Origin: Gibbula magus
Taxonomy: Eukaryota; Mollusca; Gastropoda; Trochida; Trochidae
DNA: 64,000 bases
NCBI GenBank assembly: GCA_936450465.1
Contig: OW388301.1
Location: 18,953,523 to 19,017,522, forward strand
Reading direction: 5' to 3'
Program-made: the position numbers and the translations under genes
In this document: piece by piece, positions 27,461-40,346 of the stretch
Layout of the letters: each line of letters begins with the position of its first letter
Position numbering within the stretch: the stretch's first letter is position 1
The notes under the pieces: generated by a model
The model's input: only the letters and a program-made list of their open reading frames with translations
The model's database searches: none
What the model was told of the DNA's origin: nothing

Positions 27461-30400
27461 TTTGAGAAAGAAACGTCTCATCGTCACCAATCCAGATGAT
27501 GAACCTTGACTATTAGGGGGATCACTTGATGAACATCAGGTTTCAGCGCAATACAGAGGCAGTGCGATCTTGGTATTGTTCAGGTAACGAATCATATCAA
27601 TTTCTTAAATTTTCATGACACATGAATGGAGCAATGGAACATTTAATGAAATACAAAACTTAGGAATAAAGAATTAGCAAACGGGTTGAGACAACATTTA
27701 TAAATGCTTTTCCTTTAGATATACTTATTACAAATGTTATAAAATACATACATGTATATGATGCATTCCACGCTGACAAATAGATGAAAACTACCGATGA
27801 TATTCCCAATTATATTTGACTATTTGTATAAGGGTGCTGTTAATACGTATTCATTGTGTGCAGCTTATCATGTGAATTCAAATGCTCATGTGTGTTGTTA
27901 TTATAAATAAGCCCAGTAGTATAGTTTTTGTAAATTTACTCATCAGTCCTTTCATTGACATTTACTTCTGTATTTTTTTATGAGGAACTGAAAAACGCAT
28001 TTTTTCTCTTGACAGGTTATTCAATTAAGCCAACTAAGGAGATCTTGATATTTACTCGGAAACTATTATCCTCGTTTGAAACCCCTCGTGAAAATTGAAA
28101 GAAATTCTGAAACTGTGATTTCATTTAAACATTTTTTAATTGTTCAAATAATGTATATTTAATTTAAACGTATTGGCAATTGTAACAGGGAAATAACTGA
28201 AGTAATGGGATTTATAACTCTTAATTGTGACCAATGAGACGGGTAATGCCTTTCAAACTACCTTAATGCTTTCTGTGCACTTTATTTCTGAGGCAAATAA
28301 CAACATGCATTGCAGGTTGATTTGTAAAGAAATTCATTAGCTTATTTACAGTTTTGGTGTGCTAATTACCAATCTTTAGACTTGCAATAATTTTATCTTC
28401 AAGCTCAGCACTTTCAACTATCTAAAAAAATATCTACTTTATATACTCCGGTAAAACAAATACCTGTTGAAATAGAATATGTGCAATGTTAATAGCTTTA
28501 TTCTAGATTGGTTATCGTTAATTTCGCCAAATTTCTCAAATTTCGTTATGGTGATATCACATTATTTGATAAGTTCAACACTATTTCCGTTTGTTAAAAG
28601 TATACTTTGTACTTAAATCAGTTCAGAGAACGAAATGGAAAGAGAGAATACTGCAGATATTAAATATTGTGTATTCATTTGCTGCACTGTACACTATAAC
28701 ATATATAGCTGACTATACATGTTAATCTGTTCATGTATGAATGTCCCCCAATTTCGAACCCCGTCCTACCAATTATAAATTAGTAACAATATCACATTAT
28801 CAGAGGAGAAAGAGGATAATACAAGCCTTAAAAAGAGGGTTCTATCGGGGTATTTTTGTGGAAACGAAATTCGAGAGGATATTTCTGTTTACACATATAT
28901 GTTATCAATACACGATTAAAACACAATCAAATTAGAAGATAGTAATGACGGTCATATTTTGATGACTTTATATTTCACAACTTGATAAACACAAACAATG
29001 AGAAATGAACCCATTCATCAGCGCTGCGAGTGGGGAAAACGTCGCCAGGGCATAACAGCAAAGTATTTATTTGTTTTATAACATGTTATGTGTCACTGTA
29101 TTAATACTCTATCAGTGTATGTCTTTAGTGATTAAAAAGTTGTAAAATTAGGTAAAATATAGCGTGTTTTGATTTCACGCAATGCAAACAAATCCCAAAT
29201 GGCGACAGAATAATTCCTTTAACACTTGAATTGCTGTTATCGAGACACTAACGTACATGACAGGTATTTCTTACAAATCTTGTGAGTTATTCCTGGTGCC
29301 TTTCGTGTTCATTAAGTTCATTCTCTTGAAGAAGAGGACGCAAATTATACGAGTGATTGGCTCGTTATTATTTACGAATGATCTTTGAAGGGTTCATTTA
29401 TATGTAAAAACTTGGTTCTGTATTCAGCAACATATATGAATTGTCTGAACTTGTCATGCCAACACTTTTCCCCACAGTTAGGGACAGTTAATTCTGAAGA
29501 CTGATGGAAGTCTAATCCATCAATGTTTATTATTGCATTTGCTTTCACATTGATCAACATATAAACAAACGTTTCCCTCGGCCAGAGTTAGTTAATAATA
29601 CACACCATAGACAGACCCATGGGCGTTGTAGTAAATCATGCACGTTTTGAAGTATGTAATACTCAATGAAAAATGACATTCGAGCCAAGCGTGTGACAAG
29701 TAAATGCAACCTTTGTCTACGGTCCGCCAAGGTGATAATAACCAATAAGAGTAACACGAGCTGCATATTCCTTAAATATTCAAGATTGCAATGCGCTTGT
29801 CGGGAGACATTTTTAACATTAAAGTGACATTTACCTAGCGATAACTGTTGAATAACTCGCAATCTATTAATGTCCCACAGGATTCTATGCTTGTCTTTGG
29901 ATGCAGACATAGCATAGTCGACCGCTAACAGTGAAGTTTAGCAACAATGATCGCGACTCGCCGTAGTGGTCAGTGACTACTACCTCCATTGCTGAAATAA
30001 CTAAGACTTTGAAGAGTGATTCCCTGCGCCACATTGAGACATGAGTGGAAGGACCTGGGTTAGTGACTTTATTCAACGTGTGCCTCTCTTCACCCAACAG
30101 TAAGTGTGTACCTGATGAAGGATGTGTAAGTGACCTTTGAGTAATAATAACGGTAATAATGTTAAGAGTCCACAAGTTGGAGAGATAAGAAAACAATATA
30201 TATATAAAAAAACAATAAAAGATTATAAAAGATATCTCGTAAGGTTCCTGTAATTTTGAGTGAGGTTGGACACATTCTCGGTTTCACTACTATTTCATCA
30301 ACTAACACATTTAGGGCCATTAATTTCAGTCCTTAAAATGATGTTTCATAGGATTTCATTTTACAGGCATATAGGAAAGTGCTCTTTCGATAAAGAAATC

Positions 30401-30550
30401 AAGATGTCTTATGGATTTGTACCTCGGGGAAGGTCGGACACATGCTAGGAAACATGACTCTAGCCAACATATCATAGGGTCTCCAAGAACACTTGGTTGC
30501 ATCAATTCTATCACAGTTTTGTTCTGATTGCTGATTCTTCATCCAGTGAC

Positions 30551-30554
<4 letters not shown>

Positions 30555-30601
<47 letters not shown>
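30555..30601. repeat. (TA)n microsatellite
   Basis: About 46 bp of alternating TA immediately left of the palindrome at 30624-30826. Confidence 0.95.
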
Positions 30602-30605
<4 letters not shown>

Positions 30606-30623
30606 GATGAGTTGCTTCTCACG

Positions 30624-30819
30624 TATAGAAAGAGTAAACATCAGATGGTTTTGACTGGATCAATCTTCTTTAATACGATACGATGAGCTCATTTCGACCC
30701 TTATATCGGTCTTTTCAAGTATGACTTGACTTGAAAAGACCGATATAAGGGTCGAAATGAGCTCATCGTATTGTATTAAAGAAGATTGATCCAGTCAAAA
30801 CCATCTGATGTTTACTCTT

Positions 30820-30826
<7 letters not shown>
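30624..30826. repeat. Near-perfect 97-bp palindrome with 8-bp centre
   Basis: The left arm (30624-30720) runs from TATAGAAAGAGTAAACATCA to CCGATATAAGG-complement and CTTTTCAAGT. The right arm (30729-30826) is its complement with about one mismatch and one 1-bp insertion. The centre is ATGACTTG. Both flanks are (TA)n tracts. There is no ORF. Confidence 0.93.

Positions 30827-30894
<68 letters not shown>
30823..30894. repeat. (TA)n microsatellite
   Basis: About 70 bp of alternating TA directly right of the palindrome. It creates IYIY frames on both strands. Confidence 0.95.
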
Positions 30895-30898
<4 letters not shown>

Positions 30899-32019
30899 GC
30901 AAAACGTGTTGCACCCCAAGGTTTTTCACCAGTAAAAGTTGTCTGATAAGAAAGTTGACAATGTTTCAGGACAATCAACTTTGTGATATGACAGAAGCAT
31001 TATCTACCAGTTTAACGAAGCAAATTTCATTCAGATAATGTTTGTGATATTTGCATTCATAAAATTCTGCTATATTGGTGTCCAGGAACAAGTATTGTTA
31101 CACTGCAAATTGAAAGTTAGCATTGGTTGTTCTTATTTAAGCAGTTCCATTCTTTCAAGTGAACTGATGAACCTTTAGTAACTTACTTTTAACCAAACGT
31201 TACTCATTAAAGCAGTATGAACCTTCAAAGTCAGATTGTTTGGAAAAAGACAAATTTGAACAGTTGCTTACTAATGATATTCGGTCTGTATTACTGTAAT
31301 GACACCTCTAAATCACAGAGATGTGTTTGATTAACGACTCGAACTCATAAAGATCTCTGAATAATTCCAAAATCGTATGATTAGGACCTTTTTATCACTA
31401 GTTGTCAAACATTTTGAAAAAGGGGATGGAATTCTAAGAACTAGTTCTTTCCATATTTTGCTTTAAAAAAGATGTTGTGATGCGTGAAAGTCAAGTTAGT
31501 AACAACATGTTTGTTTTCTTCCTCTGATACCTAATGTCTATCGCATAGTTTTGGCCCAGGAACAATAGTTATTTGGGTAAAAAAACAGTACCATTGCAAA
31601 TTCAGTCTTAATTTCTTTAAATGTCAACAGGAATACGTTTCTTCAAAGACATTAGTCATTAAGTATCCTATCTTTATGTCTTTAGTGTTTAATTCAATAC
31701 ATATATCCTAAAATTGCCACAGCATCACATTTTCGATATGAATGCAGGGGAGTGCGACACTTTTTTTGCTATGTAAATATTCTGATCAATTATGCTTTAT
31801 GTTTGTGGGATTATTTGTGTTATTATAAAGAGAACAAGAAAAATGGATGAAATATACATGGAAATGTTGGGAAAATCATTGCCTATTTTCTGAGCTAATG
31901 TTACGTAAGATCTTCTTTCTCATTTGTCTTGCTCATGTTACATAATGAGTCAATAACCTCAATCTGACACTGATCTGTGCTATAATTAAAACAATAACTA
32001 ACGGTATCATTTCCAGTCA

Positions 32020-32200
32020 GTGTTATAATATACAATTATAGACTTCAGTTGAGGTGAATCAAATGGTTTATCGACCTCAGAACAGTTCACCGTTCACATG
32101 TTCACCGAGGGGATAGCCGAGGTGAACATAACTTTCCGAGGTCGATAAACCATTTGATTCACCGATAACTGAAGTCAATAACTGTTTTATTATATGATCC
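32020..32200. mobile_element. Nested hairpin element
   Basis: Outer arms GACTTCAGTTGAGGTGAATC and AATGGTTTATCGACCTC (32041-32078) pair with 32136-32176. An inner stem GTTCACCGAGG...CCGAGGTGAAC lies at 32099-32126. The similarity extends into TTATA-rich flanks. There is no coding capacity. Confidence 0.75.
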
Positions 32201-34660
32201 ATGAAGGTCTCAATATTTTCCGAAAATCCATTAAAAAAACCCAAATCTTTTTCAAAAATTCATTTTTTTCACAAAAAGTTTATTTTGTTCTAATTTTACT
32301 TGTAAACCTACAAAATAGATTTCGATTGAAAACAAAAACCTTATTTTTAAATAACTTAATAGCATACAGAACATAAATTAAACAGCGCTCCTCGCAGGGG
32401 TGATCTATTTTTAGCTCCAGGTCATTGGATTGTTATGTCGACCTCGCGTGACGTTTCCCGCGGTCAACATAACGTTTGATCATTGTCGATGACCATCCGT
32501 CTCGGCCAATCAGAAAGCAGAACACTCGTCCATCATATAATAATAACTTTTATGACAAATCACGTCAGAATAATTGAGTTTTGCGACACGAATATCACAT
32601 TACAGGGAATTTTAATCTTTTGTTATAGAAACTAGTGAACCAGACTTTGATTAACCATTCGTCTAACATTCTGAACCATGTAACTCGCGTGTTTGAATTT
32701 AAGTCCATATGTATCACTATCAGTTAGGACGAAAGCGATATCACAAAACTTGCCATAACTGAAGACTTATCTTGAAAGTTATCTGACACTTATTGTCAGT
32801 AACAGTCTCTACTTGTAGATGCTTTGGATAATATGTAATTTTAGGATTACAGGATCAATTCTGAAGTACTTTCAAGGAACGATGTTGGAATAGCACTCAA
32901 CATTAGTTTATATTGGCTTGCGTGGTTTGTGACATGTCTACAACAAAGCAACAGAGTTCTATTGATCGAAGGATCTTCTGTATATTATACATATATACTG
33001 ATCAAATTTTGTCATTTGTTGCCGTGAGCGCAATAATATATACTCACGGTAAAAATGGTTGACACCCCTAAACAGCCAATAGATGCATGAACAATTAAAA
33101 TTGTTCGATATTATGGTATTATCGAAATGGCACAAACACATGATGTAAACTATGTAATACTTGCCATCATTTTACTGCATCATGTGACAAACAGCCTACT
33201 TGAGAAAATTAATATGTCGTTTTCAATACTCTTACTAAACAATTGCACAGGGCTCGGTATCTACGCGAATTGTATAATCTCATGTAAACCTCAGATTATT
33301 GTGATATTTGATTCCCCTAAAACGTCCCTGTATTCTAATCGATTTCAACGAATGAGACATTTTAACTTGGGCAATGCTCAGTGAAAAGTGGTTTTATCCG
33401 AAGTTTTCTGTCTAATACATGTTTAGTTTATAGAGCAGACAGATGAAAGATGAAGATACATGTAAGTGTACAGTATTAAATATTAGTTCATAGAGTGGAA
33501 CCTATTTTACCTTATCCATATGGTATATTTAAAGGAAACACTAGTGTGGAGCGCAAGAATTGTCCATAGTTTCCTCACATTTCCATTGACGAAGTTAAGA
33601 AAATTATACTGTTTTAGTGTGATCATTGCGGTTCAAATGTTAAAACACATTGATTGATTGATCAGTCACTTACACTTGATATGAACCCAATTAGGATAAC
33701 GGTCGTGAGCAATTTTTTGAAGTTTAAAAACACTTTTGGAAGTTTTTTAAAGGTCAAACGTCTTGAAGAAATAGGAAAAACACTTTAAAGACTTTGAACT
33801 TGATTACGACAATCATGATATCACCTTCCTGACAACATTGAAGATTTACCGACCCCTTATGAACTGACTTTATTTTCAAAAAGATTACAAAAGAAAGTCA
33901 GAGATCAATATTTCACCCTTTCAGATTTGTTTAGAAAGTCTGATACATGGATTTGACTTCATCATCAGGCGGATATAACTTGTTTATTGGATGTTAATTC
34001 CCGAGAGGCTGTCACAACCTATAAAACCTATTTTCATCTTCTTCTCCAGAGCGAAAAGCTTCAATGTTGTGTACAGACTCCTTAACCAATGGGGTCATGG
34101 TCTTAATACCTATTTTCATATCCAGTACGAAAAGTCCTACAAAGTTGAAATAGACTACAGACTCATTAGCCAATTGGGATTCTTAATTGTAGTTTTAGTG
34201 AATCTGTGGCCCCAAATAAGGGCCACAAGGAGGAAAAACCTAACAACACGTTTTCATTTTCTTCTCGTGAGTAAAAATCTCTTGAAAGCTGAAAACTAGT
34301 GTACAGAGTCTGGGGATCATGCATTGTAGATTGTAGTGTGCCTCTAAGTATGAATAACAGTGAACCTATTTTTTGTCTTCTTCTCCAGAAGGAAAAGGCC
34401 CAAAATTCATAGTTTTTGTTTTCTATTCAATAACTAAAGCTTTACAAAACTAAATACAGGCACACTCGCCAATGTGGATTATAAATTGTAGAATCTTCAA
34501 CCTTCTGACAACTGTTTAAAGAGATGGGACATTTTAACTCGGGCTCTGTGAAAAACGGGTCCATATTTAAAAGAGAAATTTAAAAATAGTTCATGGTGTG
34601 TGTTATTTAATTGTTGGACCTTGTGTTTGTTTCAGTTGTTGATGCTGAATGGGTATGGTG

Positions 34661-34860
34661 GCCGAATGGATGAGTTGTTGGAGCAGTCACTGCTGACAGT
34701 TGGTGCCAGAGACTAAGGGCGTGGGTTCGAATCAAGGGAATTGTCCTGAAAAATGTAACATGAGTTGTGCTTGTTTTAATATTGAGATCTGAAAGATATT
34801 AATCATGTTACGCAAGCCAGATTGATAACTTTGAGTATTTTCTCTCATGTGTATATTTTC
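34661..34860 (+). mobile_element. tRNA-derived SINE-like segment, unit 1 copy (best preserved)
   Basis: The A box GGTGGCCGAATGG is followed about 65 bp downstream by the B box GGGTTCGAATC. Both are near the Pol III internal promoter consensus of Ser/Leu-type tRNAs. It does not fold as a complete tRNA by eye and continues into a non-tRNA tail shared with the copies at 13240, 43076 and 52802. Confidence 0.65.
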
Positions 34861-34869
34861 TCTCGAAAC

Positions 34870-35157
34870 CATATCACTAATCGTTTAGTAACAAAATTCA
34901 ATAAATATCTTTTTTTAATTTATGACGAGCAGTGAAATACTGGGATTTATCAGTGAAATAAACTGTCTATCAAGCTACAGTGAAAATAACTTATATTTTC
35001 ACTGCGAACGGTGACTGATATAATTTGACGTAAAAAAAACAATGGTCTCGCGCGGCGATTGGGCTTATGACGTCACAGTGTTGCTGTGGTGACGGGCTGT
35101 TCCTTGTGGCCGCTTGGCGTGAAAACGACCCTTTTCGGACGTAATTACATGGATAAT
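34870..35157. other. Unit-1-specific insert with CRE palindrome
   Basis: Absent from units 2 and 3 at the equivalent position. It contains an internal inverted pair (CAGTGAAAATAACTTATATTTTCACTG) and a locally G+C-rich patch with TGACGTCA at 35068-35075. No ORF. Confidence 0.45.
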
Positions 35158-35341
35158 ATCATATAATAAATAGAATATCCGTCAATTCTTGACAAATACC
35201 ATGTTTTTCTCATCTCGTGAGGTAGAAAAGTTATATATTTTCACTAGTGGCTGTGCCACTCGTGAAAATATAACCTTTCTACCTCACTCAATGAGATAAA
35301 CATGGTATTAGTCAAGAAAAGACAGATATCCTCTATATAAA
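35158..35341. mobile_element. Hairpin element, arms about 90 bp
   Basis: The left arm includes GACAAATACCATGTTTTTCTC and GAGGTAGAAA, with the apex CACTAGTGGCTGTGCCACTCG. The right arm has TTTCTACCTCACTCAATGAG and ATAAACATGGTATTAGTCAAG. The right half alone recurs at 46045-46130. Confidence 0.85.
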
Positions 35342-36954
35342 ATTAGGCGTTGCATACATAAAGTTGTAAAGTTGTTAGAAGAGGCGTTGTTTTTTGTGAC
35401 CTCAACCGTTGCATCTCAGCTCTCCTGGCCAATGATCAATTATTTAACTAGTAGATGTTCTAATTTTCAAAAGCTGGATGTACAAGTACAGAGTAGATAT
35501 CATGGTAGTCTACAGCTTGAACTATTAGTTCTGATATTATCAATCTTTTATTTGTGACACTAACACGCTATAAAGTGTGGTTGAGACTTGATAAAGTATA
35601 GGATTTCTGTCAAATGTGATCAGTTAACGATTTTCCGTTTTTGCTTCTGTTAGGCAATGTTCAATCCGATAGTTTTGGAACATAATACCAGTCTTTTTTG
35701 TTATTTAGATTTAAATTTTATTATCATTTACTGTGGTCTAAATAAGTTAGAGAAAATAAAACCATAATTATATTACTTTACAAATGGTTTTATATAACGT
35801 ACATCTGATATCAATAGACGTGGAAAACATCGGAAACTAAATCTGCCAAAATATAACAAAGACGCAAAATGAGCTCAAGACGTGTCTTTATAAAGATTGT
35901 TTACCAGGCCATAAATGACGATATATTATCTTTATGTATATTATTACCATGCAACTACAAGTGTATGCACAAAATACATACACTTTACTGCATACATGAG
36001 AAAGAGGAAGAGAGATCATTTTTAAAACAACACCCAGTCAATGTATTTGTGTAGCCTTTGCATTATAACCTCTATGTCTGTGTAGCACTGTTACAATTAA
36101 GTCGTTAGACTATATTTTTTTCTCTGTTTGAAATTAGTATTTTCTAAAAATGTCAATATAATCTAGTTAATTAAGTACCTAAAATACAAATTTAAGTTCA
36201 CAGGTTGAATAATACACATGTAGTAACATTTGTCTTATTTCATATCCCTCACTTCAAGACCCTAAACCTAAGTATAGCGACATTTTCAAAGCAATCATTT
36301 TTTAAAACGAAAAACTTGACAAAAAAGCCCCCCAAAAACACAATTTAGTGTTCTTAACAATTTATATTCATTGCCCATAAATCTTTATAATAAAACATTG
36401 TCTACAACGTAAGAACATAGATAAACTAAGCTTTGGTCGTACAACCATCACTTGTCACTCTGTCTCGTTTCAAACATGATGGATGTGTCTACACAGCATG
36501 TGCATAAGACGATCTTTCCCAAAATATCCGGTGTTGAACCCTTCAACAGTGACAACTGCTGGTCATTGTGCAATAAACCCCAATTCCGAATTAAAGGTGA
36601 TACGAAATGAATGTGACAAACATTACCATTCTATTATAGAGTACCTGAACCAATCACAAAAACACCAAGGATTCTGTCTGTCTGTCAGCCACATTTTATG
36701 AACGGGATACGTCACGAAATGTAATGCTGTTGCTATCAGTACAGTTGCTTTTTGATTACTTGTGAGGACAATTGTAGTAAGTAAAGAAAGATATATTGAT
36801 AGTCAGCATCTGTATAGCAATGTCTCTCACTGTGTAGATAGTTATGAAGTTATGAAGTTATGAAGCACGTGTTGACACCTTATAATCATTTGTGTGATAC
36901 TGCATTAGGTAACAAGGCTGACATTCAATTAATAATGAAATCCACCCTAAAAAT

Positions 36955-38610
36955 GTAATGTTGGAAGGTGTTATAGGAGAATCAGAGTGCAAACGCGAGG
37001 TTTGGACATTGGTACCGTGATTAAGACACGTTTGACCCAAGTCCTATCTCTGAAAAGTCATAATGCAAACTTTAGACGTCCTATCCGTCTGTATAATTTA
37101 TAGGATAGGATTATAATATAATAGAGCATCTTCATCTACCACGTTTCGAGATTTTCAACAAAACTTTAATAAATCCCTCTTGGTCTGTCTAGTGAAATAT
37201 GTTATTCCCCTGAGAGAACATGATCAGAAAAATACTTACTAACTTAGGACTATGTTGTTGATATTGTTCAGCCACTTATATTTGCATCAAGTGCTTCTAA
37301 TCACTACGACAAAACGTTTGATTATATGTAAGTGTACATTATGACGATACACATTGGCATATAAATGCCCAGTTATTAGATCAAACTAGTATATACACAC
37401 ATTGATGTCATGATGCTGTTGGCATCACCATTATTTGTCATTTATTTCATTATAGAAACAAACCCAGATATAAACTTCTTTATTTCATTTATAATATTTA
37501 CAGCTTAAACACTCCAAATCGAAATTATTGACATCTATTTATCATATGATATTTATCACCAGTCAATTATTTAAATAATGCCAATTTACACTTTTTAAGA
37601 AAACGCATTTTTACCATTATTAAATTACATAATTTATTGTATTGTTTGGCATTTGGCATCGTTATTTGGTGTTTGGAATAAACGTTTAGGAGAACATAAT
37701 TCATTTATAAAATGATTATGATATAGTTATTTCATTATAATATAATTCATATAAGAGGTTAACACCAACGTTACGAAACACATTGATAACAAAACATCCA
37801 TATAATATGATAAAATTATTTCATGAACTTTCAATGTTGTATAAAGTGTCACATGCACAATTTTATTAATTCAATAAATTACCCAACTTGCAAAATAGTA
37901 TACTTTGGAATTAGCCTCAATTTGTTTTCAACTTAATGCATATTAAAAAAGAAAACATCAAGTCAGTTTATTTTCAACTATGCCTTGTTTTATGGAAATG
38001 AAAGTTCACAACGCATCAGCACAGGGGTACGGAAATCCTCTTATTTTTCATAGATAATAATAAATTATTTTGCATCAGCAAGACGTCCTAATTCTACAGT
38101 GTGTATGATTAATTCATTTAATTTCTTGTCTATTCAAAGACATGCTTTTCAACGTACATTGTATGTCTTAATTATAAGAGGTATGCTTAAGGTCATTATA
38201 TTAATAATATCTCTTTCAAAAATGACTTGGGTTCTTTATAGGAAAATTAAATAATTGTATGCTTGAAAGCAAGTATGATAATTATCCAGTACATTCCAAT
38301 TCCGTCCACTGAATATCCCATGTATGACCCTCATCCCAGCATGTGTTATAAAATGTAGCAGCATGATAGACAATCAAAGGAAGACTGCTGACAAAGCAAT
38401 GTATCACCTGATCTAACCAATAACCCCATAAACGTTGTTTTCTTTTGAGTTATTACCAGGGTTAAATAAATAACGCAATTACTTGTATACCTGTATATCA
38501 ACATATTTCCGTTCCTGATTTTCATAATGACTTGCTCTGATGGTTGTCACAGTTGTTTGCGGTGTTAATTGCAGGATCGAAATGACATCCATCATGAGTC
38601 AAGAAACGTC
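36955..38610 (+). repeat. Block X, copy 2, of the large repeat unit
   Basis: Paralogous to 15984-18460. Shared anchors include ATGACGATACACATTGGCAT (37340) and the GCAAGTATGATAATTATCC region (38268). It provides the empty site for the MITE at 16084-16196. I could not find block X in units 3 and 4. There is no conserved frame. Confidence 0.7.
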
Positions 38611-39950
38611 TCCTTATCGTCACTCAGTCAGATGATGGACCTTGACTATAAGGGGAATATGTTAAGCAGCATGCCAAAGCTTTTCAGCTAATTAAAGAGG
38701 CTGCATCACTGTGCATTTTTGAGGGAACGAATCCGGATATTCCCATTTGATTTCAACAGTATTTAATTTCGAAATACATGAATCGAACAAAACATTAATA
38801 AAATACAAAATGATGAACCTTGAATATTAGGGGGATCAGTTGATGAGCATTTCAATCGTTTCAGCTCGTTAAACAGAAAGCAAGAAGGGAAGGAAAAGAC
38901 ATATTCCCATTTTAATTCTAAAATACATGAATGGAACAATATATTAAAACAAAACTAAAATGAATAAGCAAACAGGTTGAGATAGTATTTACAAAATGAA
39001 TCTTGTGACAAATGTTTTACAATTACATGTATGGATATATAATGTAATGCGATGATTTGAAGTTTACGTTTATAAGTTATAATAAATAAATAATTACAAT
39101 TTCGATTTACATGTATGACTTTAATGAATGACACATTATTTTCTCCTGGGTGTTGTTTATATAAACACATCAATGAACAAATGCAGAAATGGTTTCTCGT
39201 TTCCACCAAAGATAGCCCGGTAATTTCTCTTTTGAATTTATTGAGGAGCAATTCATCATTCCTTTCATTAGATTTTACTTCTGTATTCAACAAAGGTCTA
39301 GAAATCAACATATTACTTCTCATGACCAATAATTTAATATTTTATGTTTTATATATAAGATATTTATTCAGTAACTATCATTCCTGCATAAAACCTGAAC
39401 ATTGAGATAAAAAAAAACGTAATTTAATTAATCTAATCATCAGAAATTAATTGTTAAATGATGTTTATTTCATTAATACATATTGGCAATTTCAACAGGA
39501 AAATAGATGAGCTACTGGGTTTTAAATATCTTAATAGCGATGGATGAGATCATTATTTGCTAGCAGGACATCGACAACTATCTGTTTGCTTTCGTTGCAC
39601 AATAGTGCTGTCCTAAATACAAAAAAGTGCTTTCCTGAAATAACAGTTGACTTGAAAAATAATTCATTAGTTTATTTACTGTTTTGTGACAACTATTAAA
39701 CCTGCACTACATTTAAGATTCTAATAACTGTGCAGGGTATCCATAAAAGGAACTCTCCTCTTTCAACTTTCTGCTAAACATCTTTTCTCTATCCCTTTGC
39801 TCTCTTAAACCACTCACCTCTCACAAATGTGTTACAATGACTTTAATCAAGGTATGTCTATTCAGGGTGCTCACATTATGCTGATGACAGACATACTTGT
39901 GATATGACATTATTTTACAACTTCTGAAACTTAACTTTGCACTTACATAA

Positions 39951-40185
39951 ACTTAAAAAGCATGCATACGCAAAGTGATATTTATGCAGATTTTGATTCA
40001 GCTGATGCACTGAAAATTTATCCAAATCAAATGCCAATGACAATCGACCTGTTCGTGTGTATATGTCAATTGTTAATGATATGTTATAATTTGTATCTTC
40101 TCACGAGGGTAACACAGTCTCATTAACTATCTTTGTACCAATGTCGTGCGAACCTTCTGGTATGAGACCGTATTACCAATTGGAG

Positions 40186-40216
<31 letters not shown>

Positions 40217-40346
40217 CTAACTTAAAAAGCATGCATTCGCAAAGTGATATTTATGCAGATTTTGATTCAGCTGATGCACTGAAAATTTATCCAAATCAAA
40301 TGCCAATGACAATCGACCTGTTCGTGTGTATATGTCAATTGTTAAT
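39951..40346 (+). repeat. 127-bp direct duplication flanking a 142-bp spacer with (TA)n
   Basis: 39951-40077 and 40220-40346 are almost identical (one visible difference, CATGCATACG against CATGCATTCG). The spacer ends in a (TA)n run at 40189-40216. The very high identity compared with the divergence between units indicates a recent event. Confidence 0.9.

Larger units (their letters stand above)
29570..32620. other. Unit-1-specific 3-kb insertion region, no gene recognised
   Basis: In units 3 and 4 the flanking anchors (the TTTATTATTTCATTCG region and CCATATGTATTACTATC region) are only about 0.2 kb apart, while here they are 3.1 kb apart. The extra DNA holds two TA tracts, a 200-bp palindrome and the hairpin at 32020-32200. 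The minus frames at 29554 and 29885 (118 and 103 residues) match nothing I recognise. Confidence 0.55.
27461..36950 (+). repeat. Large tandem repeat, unit 1 (about 9.5 kb, with insertions)
   Basis: Anchors in order, each with counterparts in units 2-4: GACCTTGACTATTAGGGGGAT-like (27506), GATATTTACTCGGAAACTAT (28050), TGGGATTTATAACTCTTAA (28207), CCCCAATTTCGAACC (28745), GAGACACTAACGTACATGACA (29243), AAGTCCATATGTATCACTAT (32701), TAACAGTCTCTACTTGTAGA (32802), GAACCCAATTAGGATAACGG (33683), the SINE (34661), AACATCGGAAACTAAAT (35826) and TGTTACAATTAAGTCGTTAG (36089). No protein frame is shared with the other units. Insertions specific to this unit are 29570-32620 and 34870-35343. Confidence 0.75.

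Noticed and set aside
29554..30196. Minus frames of 118 and 103 codons
   Set aside because: No motif or splice context, and they lie in the unit-1-specific insertion region with hairpins and TA tracts.
34661..34745. A functional tRNA gene
   Set aside because: A and B boxes are present but I see no complete cloverleaf or acceptor stem, and diverged copies with common tails fit a SINE better.
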